Part shown: positions 49,904 to 61,900 of the stretch, in pieces
Numbering within the stretch: the first letter of the stretch is position 1
Layout of the letters: every line of letters begins with the position of its first letter
From: Lumbricus rubellus
Taxonomy: Eukaryota; Annelida; Clitellata; Crassiclitellata; Lumbricidae
Length of the DNA: 64,000 bases
Reading direction: 5' to 3'
Assembly (NCBI GenBank): GCA_945859605.1
Contig: OX243827.1
Span: 5,129,845-5,193,844, forward strand
The notes under the pieces: model-generated
What the model saw: only the letters and a program-made list of their open reading frames with translations
Databases searched by the model: none
What the model was told of the DNA's origin: nothing
Translations under genes and position numbers: made by a program

Positions 49904-52900
49904 CTACAAGAAAGCAGTAATTATTACGAAATGTACCATATCCAGTTAAATCCCCTAACCATTTTCAAAGTGGTACCCACAGAAATGAATTAGATATATT
50001 ATAAGAAATTGTCCGGTTACCGTTAGTATATCTTGTAACATCAGACTATATTGACTAATGAGCGCGACAAGGAACAGAAGGGTGTACGGACATTTGAACG
50101 GTGGTCAATTGAACGGACGACACTTGACTGGCGACACTTTAACGGGCGATATTAGAACGGGCCGACAATAGAACAGGCGACACTTGACCGGCGCGTCAAA
50201 TTACCGGGCCGACTAATGAACAATTCACAAGGTGCGGCGTTGTACACTATGCACGTATGCCTACATTGAGTCTGCTTCTAAATGTTGGGAGCGACGTTCC
50301 GCGACACTGAGTTGTACAAAAGTTTTACTGTTATATACCTTTACGTGTCAAGCAGAGTTTTGCTTTTACGTTTGCTTTTACGTTTGCTTTTACGTTTGGC
50401 GACACTGAATGTTTTACTGTTACGTTTAAGTGTGAAGCAGAGTTTTATTCTTACGTATGAGATATGGCTGACATGGCGTTAATGTATGGATTTAGCACCA
50501 AAGGTAAAAAAACGCTCATACATCGAAATTATGAGTATCTGAGAGAAAAACAATACCAGAATATCATGGCGATGTCGAATGTACAAACAATTCAAATGCA
50601 AGGTCCGACTTGTAACCGCAGACGACCAGGTGATCAGCAAAAGACAAAAGGAACACACGCATACTGGAAACTGCGCAACATCGATGGCAAGGAAAGCCAT
50701 AGGGAAATGAAGGAATGTATTAGCAATTTTGAGTCGACGTCAAGTTCATCACAAGCTGTTGTTAAAGCACGTTTGGAGGACAATGTGTTAATGGCTTTGC
50801 CAAGGCGATCAACTTTGAACAGAGCTCTTCAGCGTCACAGAGTCAAGGTGAACAAAAAGAATAATGGTGGTGCTGCAGTCCCCGCAGTCCCAAAAGATCT
50901 GTCTTTCGAAATGCCGGAAGAGTTTCAACAGATGGTCTTGTTCGACTCAGGTTCAGGTGACAACCGCATGATCATCATAGGATGCGATATGCTTCTCGAT
51001 GGTCTTGCACGTGCTGACATCTGGCTGGCGGACGGAACTTTTAAAGTTGTTCCAAACGTCTTCTTTCAGCTCTACACGATACATTTCATTTTTGGACCTG
51101 GGATAAATCCTGTTGGACTTTACTGCCTCCTTACAAACAAAACACAGGAAACATACGGAAGACTTCTAACGGAGGTCCGTCGCCTCATTCCGCTAGCAAA
51201 CCCCAGAAAGATCTTGGTCGATTTCGAGAAGGCCGCCATGAACACCTTTGCCGAGGCATTTCCTGACGCATCCGTAACGGGATGTTACTTCCACCTTTGC
51301 CAAAGTGTGCTCCGAAAAGTGAACGAGATTGGTCTGAAAGTAACTTACGAGATAAACGATCAGGTTAGAAGCTACGTGCGATGTCTTTTGGCGATTGCTT
51401 TAGTCCCAGAAACAGACACTATAGAAGCTTTTGAACTCTTAGCTGACACTCAGCCTAACGATATCGAACACCTCGATGAATTGACGTCCTTTTTTGAACA
51501 TACATATCTACGCGGTCGCAGACAAAGAGGACGAGGAAACAAATACGGATCGGCGATATACCCAGTCCCTCTTTGGAATCAATACACCGCTGGAATGGAT
51601 GGAATCGCTAGAACAAATTCTGTGGAAGGGTGGCATTATGGACTCCAGTCGCTGTTCTTATGTCACCACCCCACTGTCTGGACCTTTTTGACAGGTCTCA
51701 GGAAAGACATTCAAATGCAAAAGACTACTTTCTTGCAAGGATCGACCGGGATGCTTCAACCAAGCCGGAAGAAATGTCGACAAATAAACGAACGAGTTAC
51801 ACGTGCAGTTGCCAGCTACAGCAGAGCAGAAATTTTAATGTACTTGAGCTCGGTTGCCCATTTGTCACATAACTAGAATACGTTGAACTTGGTAGGCCTA
51901 GGCCTATATGTATACAAGGCCCTACATGTCAAAGACAGTGAATGTTGGATTGCTTTTAAATTTTACTATGACTTTACCGATCAATTGTCCACCGGTCATC
52001 TGTCGCCCGTTCAACAGTCCGGCCGTTCAATTGTCTCAGCGGTCATCTGTACACCGTTCTACTGTCGCCGTTCTAGTGTCGCACGTTCTTTTGTCGTCCG
52101 TTCTAATGTCATGTAACCAACAGAAGACTCTGGGCATTAAAGGTCCATTCATGTAGCCAACCGTCGCGATGTGACGATGGCGACATGATATGACATGACA
52201 TATTGACTAAATTTTAACAATTTTATATGCTTCTAGTTAATTCAATTTTAACCTGGTGGCCATCATGCCCTCCAACTAAGTGGCCCTTATGTCCAATTAA
52301 GTAAAAGTGTCCCTAAAGTAAAAAAGGTTGGGAACCACTCACTGGCTTACTGTTACGACTGAACAGAATTTAATTATAATGTAATAAATAAATAAATAAT
52401 AATAATCTCTTATTCAACAATCCGGTTGACAGACCACAACCGGTTACAGTGTACAATTATGCAGTTTAAACAATTCACAAGAATAGAGATCACAGAATAC
52501 ACAAATTTTAACTATACTAACTGGACAGACAGTCTGCATTACACGGCAGCCTACAAAGCATGTCCGCCCAACGGGAGTTCGAACTCGCTACCTCTCGCAC
52601 TCTACACCAGAGTGTTATCCATTACTCTACCGACCCCCCCCCAAAAAAAAATCCATTGGATAACAATAGGCTAATGTAGACATCACAACTAGACATTTAT
52701 TTTGATTACATATGCAGTTGGTTGAGATCCCTCCTCCGCAATATGCACCCGTACACAAAATCTCCTATATCCGATCACCCCCTTCCCTCACTGCGTCCGA
52801 AGGGTTGCAAGTTCGAATCTGCCTCAAGTCACTGTGTAGCGACCTTGGACAAATTGCTCACCCACAATTGTCCGAGAGGAAGACAAAGGGAACCCACCTC

Positions 52901-55900
52901 ACTCATCTCATCCTCAATGAACTTGCCTTCGGGCATAGAACTCATCATCATAATCATAGTGTCGAAATTGCTTTTACATCTTTTAAAAAAATTTCTGAAG
53001 GCTCCAGGCGACCCCTGAAAAATCACTGGGCGACCCCGTGGGGTCGCAACCCATAGGCTGAGATTTTAAATTCTTACTTATGATCAAGATATTGGTTTAA
53101 GAAAACTTATGAATTACTTTTTTGGTCCACCCTGCACATTTGGACATATGCAAAATCACGCATAAATGAATTCCAGGAGCATCTGTATATTTGCTGCAAA
53201 CCCACTGCGCTCCTTTTGCCTTGCTTATTGTCATTTGCTCATTTTTTCCTTGTTGGATCTCAGGAATTTCATAAGTTTTCAAATGTGGCAGTACAACATA
53301 CTAGTAACAATTTCAACAAACCTGAGTGCTGTTAGTCCACAACAGTGGATCAATGCCATATAACGCAATACGCTCATCAATGAAGACTGTCGCAAGTGAA
53401 AATACTAAACCAATGAAGTAGAAACAGACAGCAATTGTTCCAGCTTGAAGCGTAACTGATTTAATGAAAAGTGTTCGTGTTGGCCGAGCCAGATCATATC
53501 TGGAAAAAAAAATCGATGCAGCATAAAAATGAATAAATAAAATTACACAATGAACTCCAATTAGTGGTTTTCGACTGTTAATATATTAAAGGTCCTGGGT
53601 TTAGGTAATAGGTTTATGATAAAGATAAAGAATTGTAATATTGCGATCTGACATTTATAAAGCACCACTTCAAGAATAAAGTCAATGGCGCTCCCAATCT
53701 GAACCAGTTGAATCACTGTCAACTACAGGTGCTTGAAAAACTGTGAAGGGGCAAACTGAGGAGAATGAATCGCAAAAAAAGCAATTCCACGTTGGTGGGC
53801 TCAACACAGGCAAAGCTTCAAGATGAGTTGCGTTGTACACTTTTTCATAAATATGCGTAGACAAAATTTATCTTGTCCAAATTTATCTTTGACCAAACAA
53901 ATGCATCTCGTTGAGTCGTTGTATTCTAAAATGAATAGAAGATTTTTACTAGTTACTAAGATCTTTAGTAATGGGAGACTGATTATATTATTAGATTAGT
54001 CAATTGAACTAGCATCCTGTGCAGAGAAAAAAAATTTAATTAGAGTTTGCGATATAATCAGCTTCTGGTATAACCAGAGATGATGTACCTAGAAGATGGT
54101 GAATGATTCAATTTAAGCTAACAGACGGATTGTGAAATTATTGTATACCGCAGGCCGGTTGTGCAGTGAAGGCGATGATGTGGCAGAAAAGACAGTCAAA
54201 AGTCAGGGTTGGATTAACAAATGTGGTGGCCCTGTTCAGAAAAACTGTAGAAGCACATCAAAAAGGATGCATAGAGCTATGGAATTTTTAGCAGTGCCAA
54301 TAGGTTTTAAATAAATGTAGATTTTTACAAGTCGCCCATAAGAGAAGGTCCATGATGCCGTGAAAGAAAAACCCTTCATTATAAGAGAAGTATTTCTGCA
54401 ACAAGCTTTATAGTTATTCAAATTAGTATCAACCCCATGCAGCTTGAGAACAATGTTAGATCAAATGTTTCAGGTTTTAAAATGGGAAGGATAATAACGT
54501 ATTAAAGCCAACGTTATGTAAGCCAAATAAAGTATACATCCAGTTACACTAAATGATAATGATATCTACATTATAAGGCTCAATGATTGTCCTTCTGTTT
54601 GTATGTCCGGATGTGTGTGGTATCCCAAGGCTCCGAAACGGCCAACTTTCAAGCGCCAAATTTTTTTTAAATATAATTTTTATGCAAATTTGTAGGTCAA
54701 CGCGACTATTTTCAGCTCTCAATTTACTTTAAAACCCGAGATATGAGCATTTTAATTCGACGCGTAGTTAGCGCCTGTACAGATTTAATCAGCCATGTTG
54801 TAATTGTAATTACGACAATTTTTATAGCATCGGCGGTAGCAAGCTACTTCTAGGATGCTTTACACACACAGCCTAATACAATTGTCAAAGTTCAGCATAA
54901 ATGCGGACAGCTGGAAAGTAGGTGCAGCTTTAACTGTTTTCTAAAAGCAGATTGAGTTTTTATCTCTTGAACTGATGCTGGAAGACTGTTCCATGCGTGT
55001 GGGCCAGCGACTCAACATCGCACATAAACTTTGGTGTCACCATTTAATCAGTCAGCAGACATAGGTGCAATCACGTCCTAAAAGTTGGGGGGACCATAAT
55101 GAATTACGTCCTAAAAGTTGGGGGAGGGAACATAATAATAAAGTTAGGGGACCACTCAAAAGTTGGGGAGACGCGTCCCGTGGGACCATAGGGTGGTTGC
55201 GCCTATGTCAGCAGACAATAGTTTGCATGACGTCATGTCTTGACGTCGTTCTCGCCTCTCCCATGTATAATAATGATAATTTTCATTTATTCGACAATCC
55301 GGTTGACAAACTGCAACCGGTTACAGCGTACAGTTATGCAGTTGAAACAAGGGGAAGACCAAAAGCCAGTCTCGTGAGACGTCTGGTAAACCAATAAGAC
55401 TCTAACAAAACTGAGTCAGAGGCGTGGTGCGAATAATTATGTGTTTGCGAGGGCTCGCCACTGGTGACTCTTTCAGCTTACTGTGTTTTGTTTTGCAACT
55501 TGTTGTTATTTTTCGCTCGCTATGACTCTTAATATCATTTCGGCTAGTTAGCGCAGAGAGCGCATCTGAGTAGAAACTGAACCTCATAAAATCAATTTAA
55601 AACTTAGAAGAACAAATTGTGACACTGCGGCTCTAATCTGTCACTTATCACTTCCTAGGTATTGTGCTCACCTGGTCACCTGGTGCCATTAGCTCTTGGA
55701 GCTCTAGCGACAGTTACGATGTATCCTCTCCAGTGTTTCCTCTCTCTTGTCACCTCTCTTAGCGCCTCCAAGCTCATACCAGACTTCTCGTGTATTTCAT
55801 CCATCCATTTCTTCCTTGGTCTTCCTCGTCTTTTCCTTCCCTCTCCGCATGCCATCATCAATTTTTTTTCCAAACCCTTTGATCTCATCATGTGGCCGAA

Positions 55901-58900
55901 GTAGCCTAATTTCCACCTAGTTGCTGTTTGCTGCAGTGTCTCATCCTTCTCGATTCCCAGCTCCCCGCGCACCGACTCGTTAGTTCTCGTTAGTTAGATA
56001 TTGTGCTAGAAACTGAAATAGGCAAGGGGCCAAGAAAGTAGAATATTCTTCAATTTGGCAAATGGCCATGTATCAGCTGTGATTTGTGAAGTAGCAAACC
56101 GATTTTTATGCCGTTTGCCATCATCTGATTCAGAATATATTTTTGTATTGCCCAGTAAAACTGAAGAATAAGCCATAAGTGGTTTCTGAAGATTTTGATG
56201 ACACAAATATTCAAAAATATTTTAATCGCTTTTCTCTCCTTAAACTAATGAAAGATTCAAACGAATATAATTTCAGTCAGAAAAAAATATTTTCACTCTG
56301 TAAAAAGTATTCAAAAGCAGAGCCAATTTAGCATGTGTCTGAATAAAATGGTCAGAAATCGACATGTGACAGGTTTTGAACCCCTGTGTCCAAATGTGAT
56401 ATGAAAACAGTGTCCAGAAACAATCCTATTCATTGCACAGGATTAATTAACTGGTTATAATTAATGAAATTTACCTGTCAAGTACGGCTACAGTTGAAAC
56501 TGCAAAGAGGAAATAAAAGAGGCACTGAACTGGACTGGCAAGCATGTAATAATATGTCAGGAAAGTTTTGGATCCAGTATTAAATAGCAAGTAGGATGCA
56601 ATTATCTGCCAGAGAGCAATGCCAGCAAAGAGACCTTGTAGGAAGACAGAAATGATTTTGAAGATTCGATGAGTCGATAGTGCAAATTCAATTGTATTCT
56701 GCTTTGAAACTGGACCAGCAACAGCAGCTGCAGCAGCCAATGCCTGCTGGCGTTCACGTTCCTCTGCACGTTGCTGAGTTACCTTAACTTTATCTCTAGC
56801 TTTGAATCCGTCTGTAAAGACAAATAACAGCGATCGATCATACAGTATGAGACATATAAGACAGAGGGTTGAAGGTTTCCCAAAATGCACTGTATAAAGT
56901 TCATATAATACAGGGGTGTCAAACCTTTTTTAGTGGCGGGCCAGTTTGAACATCTTCTAACAAGTGGCGGGCCAGTGCGAACATTTTCTAGTAAGTGGCG
57001 GGCCAGGGTGTCGAAGCTCCTGAGCGAAATTGGGTTGTTATCTGAGAGGGACCTCCGGGCTTGGTCAGCCAATTCCCAGAAAAGTTCAAATATTGCGAAA
57101 AGATCTTGATTCAATGTCCACTTTTCGCTTTTTATTAAATTTTGACAAAATTTAAAATCATTTTTTAATCTTTAGGGAAGGCTTCGCAGGCCAGAAAAAA
57201 ATTGTCGGCAGGCCCGAAATGGCCCGCGGGCCAGCTCTTTGACACCCCTGATATAATACATAGAAACACACACATACTCGATCTGCAACAATACAGAACT
57301 GTTCCTTCCCTGTGGTTGGTCCAACAACCTGGAACTGCTTCCCTGACTAAGTGACACCTCCCAAACTGTTCTCAGATGGCTTGGTTTTGGTATCATGTGC
57401 ATAATACATCTGGTTAATGCAATATTGTATTATTATTAGAATCACAAGCAGGATTTAGGAAATCTCGTGGAACTCGGGATCACATTGCCAACATGAGATG
57501 GATATTGGAGAGGCAAAGAGAGTACGGACAAAAAGTATACATTTGTTTCATCGATTACAGCAAGGCTTTTGATTGCATTAACCATGAATTGATGTGGAAA
57601 ACTTTGATTGAGATGGGAATACCGAAACATTTGATATCACTACTTGAAGGATTGTATGAAGACCAGATAGCGGTGATAAGAACAGAATTTGGAGATACAG
57701 ATAGTTTTAAAATAAGGAAAGGAGTGAGACAGGGTTGCATCTTGTCTCCACTCTTATTTAACCTGTACGTGGAAAAGATAATGAGGCTGGCTGAAATGGA
57801 GGAGGGAAAAGAGGAAATAAGGATAGCAGGAAGATTACTGAATAACTTGAGATACGCAGACGATACTACATTATTAGCAGGGAAAAAAGCAGATTTGTTA
57901 CTACTAATAAAAAGACTAAAGAGAGAAAGCGAAAAGGCTGGTCTTTATTTGAACATAAAGAAGACAAAGATTATGACAACAGTTGGGGCAGACAATTTTG
58001 TGATAGACAGAGAGGAATTGGAGGTGGTTTCAAGCTTTACGTTTTTAGGATCTGTAATAGAAAAAGAGGGCAAGTGCGATACGGAAATAAAACGTAGGGT
58101 GGCGATAGGAAAAACTGCAATGAATGGATTGGAAAAAATATGGAAAGATAGGCATGTGAGTACAGATACAAAAAAAGACTGGTGAGGGCTTTGATAATAC
58201 CGACAGTACTATATGGTTGTGAGACATGGACAATGACCAAGATAATGAAAAAAAAGATTAACGCATGTGAGATGTGGATTTGGAGGAAGATGCAGAGAAT
58301 ATCTTGGAAAGAAAAAAAGAACAAATGAGTGGGTGCGCACAGAAATTGGTATCGATATGGATGAGTCGTTACAACAAACAGTGCTAAGAAGAAAGTTGGC
58401 ATTTTCTTTGGTCATGTTATGCGTTCAAATGGTTTGGAGAAAGATATGATGCTGGCATGTGGTGATGGAAGGAGAAAACAAGGGCGACCAAGGAAAAGGT
58501 GGTTGGACGATGTTCAAGAAACAACAGGAGTGAATCTGGAACAACTAAGAGAAGCGACATCAGAAAGAAAGCAATGGAGAAGACTGGCCTTGTCGATCGC
58601 TAGAGTTCAATGAACTGACAGCACAAGGTGACAAGGTGATTAGAATCACAAATGCAATGACTTACTTCTTTTCTCAATAAACACTTTGCTGGCAGGCTCA
58701 CTACGCATCACTGGAACAGTAAATATAGTGTCATTGTAGCTCTTGATAACATCATCAGCAGGGACAACATCTTCACTTAGTTCATTCAGTTCAGTAGCCA
58801 GGCCTATATTTAAAGTACCAACTTCACTCCTGAAAGAAATAAACAAGATACATAACTGCATTTTTTCAATAATAAGACTAGTTCCATCTAATTAAAATTA

Positions 58901-61900
58901 TGAATAGGTAGCCTATACATATTAATTTTCATTCTTTTCTTGTACAGCTTGGTTCATTGTTTATTTGAAGTAGGCTATGTATACACCCATACATCCTATA
59001 TCCTGTCTACGATGAAGCATCTGGTCCCTGCGCTTTGGACGCATTTAATTGTTTACATTTCAATTCATTCGTATTCTTCAATTCGGCAGTCACCTGCTAT
59101 TTCATTACTGCTTTCAAAGTGGTGGCTCGATTTTCATGCCGTTTGATGTATTTGATACAGAATATAGACCTGTATTGACAAGTAAAATTGCAAAAGAATT
59201 AATTTATGCTTACTAAGGACTTTCATGACCTGAATGTTCTGAAACTTTGAGTTCGATTTTCTCGATGGTTATTATTTTACAAATTACAGTATCAAACAAA
59301 TATAACTTCAGCCAGGAAAAAGATATTTTCATTCTGTAAAAAGTATTTTGAAGCAGAATATCTGTAGAATATGACTGAATAAAAAGTCTAAAACTGATGT
59401 GTGACAGATTTTACCCGCAGTGTCACATATTACCAAATGCATACAGGACATACAACAGAATTGGCCAGGGCTGTCATTTGCTGCTGATGTATGGCCACCA
59501 TAAACGAAACAATAGGAACAAATGTTTAGTTTCTCAAAGTGTATTATGTCATACAAACTTATGACTCATTTATTCGATGAGCTATGTCACAAGTTAATAA
59601 TTTTGTTTATTTGGAATAGAATATTGTTAGCTTAAATTTTAAAATCATCTAAATACTTAATGGAATTTCTTTTCTTTTCGTATACATATATTTAACTTTA
59701 TGCGCTTTTATATAAAATAAAAGAACTTCAACATTTGTTGTCTGAACGTGGTTTTATGATAGTTTTTGCACTGTTAAAATTAACTACTTGTTTCTGTGAT
59801 TCTACCTACGGTAAGTACTTGGTTCATACTTCAAACATCCGTTGAATCAAATCATACAGGCATGTTGACTAAACAACCAATCAGTTTAGATTATAATTAC
59901 TAATGATAGTTAGAATTATGGACCAGTGTTATACTTTAAACAAGTCATTAACAAGGTCTTAGTAGTCCTGCATGAAAATTAATACGTATGAATGACTGAA
60001 TTAAAATGCGAACATACGCATTCGAAACATAGACTGGACCACGGTCTAGCACTCTAGCCTATATGCTCTAGCGATCGCAATCATTTTTTCCACATAGATA
60101 CGTCTAAACAAGCATTTTATACATAATTTGTGCTAAATATATATTTTAAAACTTGTTTCTGCATTCAAGTCAATTACGACCGGTTTGAGGTTTCCCATCG
60201 TTTTTGTGGCCCGCGAGGCCTCACAAAATTGGCCGCCAGGCCTCAACAATGGCACTCAACTCTCAAAGAATTTTAAAAATATATAAAAAATTGACAATTT
60301 GGACAGGATAGAATCTATAATTATTTTCTATTACAAATTATTTTATTTTGAAGTATATAAACATCAAACATTCTACTTTGAATTCATTATAACAATTTTT
60401 ATATGCTTTTAGTTAATTAAATTTTAGCATTGTGGTCCCCTATATGCCCTAATGTCCTTTAACTAAGACAAAGTGGCCCTCGTGTCCTCCAAAGTAGAAA
60501 AAGTGGATCTACAGTCAAAAAAGGTTGGGAACCACCGGCCTATATGCTCTAACGATCGCAATCATTATTTCCACATAGGCCAATTTAATCATGAACAGGC
60601 CTACATATTAATGTTTGTTCTTAGATTGAACAAGATGGTTAATTATTTGTTTGAAACATTAGACTCACACAACCTATTTCCTGTCCATGGTAAATAGACC
60701 ACCGTCTATGCCTGCACGCGTTTCTTTTCATTCCATTAGTCCAGCGGTTCTCAACCTGTGGGTCACGACCCCCACGGGGGTCGTCTGACGATTTGCCAGG
60801 GGTTGCCTGGACCCATCAGAAATTTGCAAAAGATGTACACATGTAAAAGGAATTTTAAAGTTATCTGCAACTTAAAATAAATTTTTACTTATACTTTTGC
60901 TATAATTCATTCGTTTAGATTGTGGCAGCTAATTTAAATTTTGCATTTTAGTTTTCAAAATAATGTAAAATCCACTTTTATCATTCTTCTAAAAATAAAA
61001 CAACATCCAGTTTACTAAAAGAATCTTGTCAGCTATAGGCCTAGTGATACCTATGCGTGGGCGGAGACCCTGGGGAGCAAGGGTTCTTCTCCGCAAATTT
61101 GCAGTGGGGTACTGACACCTTTAGGGTAACCCAAATATTTCAAAATATTTAATAAATATCATTATAGATTTATACCGTGTCATCCGCTGTTTATCCCAGT
61201 CAGAAATGCTATAATTACCGTAGGTAAATTACAAAATATAAACTATAATTATGGAGAGGAAAGTCTTAAACAACGTCTCTGAGCACCGAAATCGTTAGTA
61301 ATTTTGCTAAGATGACAGCATTAAGTGCTACCATTAGCGTTCAAATTTAAAATGTATAAAGAATGGGAAAAGATATTTATTGAAGTCCTAAGATATTTCC
61401 TTCAGCACTGAAGTTATGAGAAAGTTTTTGAGATAGGCCTAACAGATTTGAATTCGACTATTGCAGTGTAGAAATGTAGAGAGAAAAATTTAAACAGCGA
61501 CTGGGGACACTTTGGAAGTCTTAAAACACGAATTGCACTGAAATGATGAGAAATTTCTGTAAGATCATACCCTAAAATTCTACCATTGCAGTGTGGAAAT
61601 TCAAAAACTTTCGAAATTAGGGAGGAGCACAAAACCTTTCGCCCTGCTTGGCGAACTCATGAAGAACACTTGTAAAGTTTAGGAAATTGCTAGCTTCTAA
61701 AACGAATTGGCTACGTTAAATGAGTGTTAAGAAAAGAAGAATTATTTATCAATTTTCAGAAATTCAGAGTCTTCTATTGTTTAATGGCTGCATCATGAAT
61801 AACTGTTTTATTTGTAAATTGTAAAGACATTTTGTCGGTCGAATCGATGAAACCCAACAAATAAACTGAAGCGCCATTCAGATAAGCTGATTAAACATCC

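Noticed and set aside
53097..53282. Short frames next to TMEM237 exon 4 as an alternative exon
   Set aside because: No acceptor/donor pair in phase and no resemblance to TMEM237.
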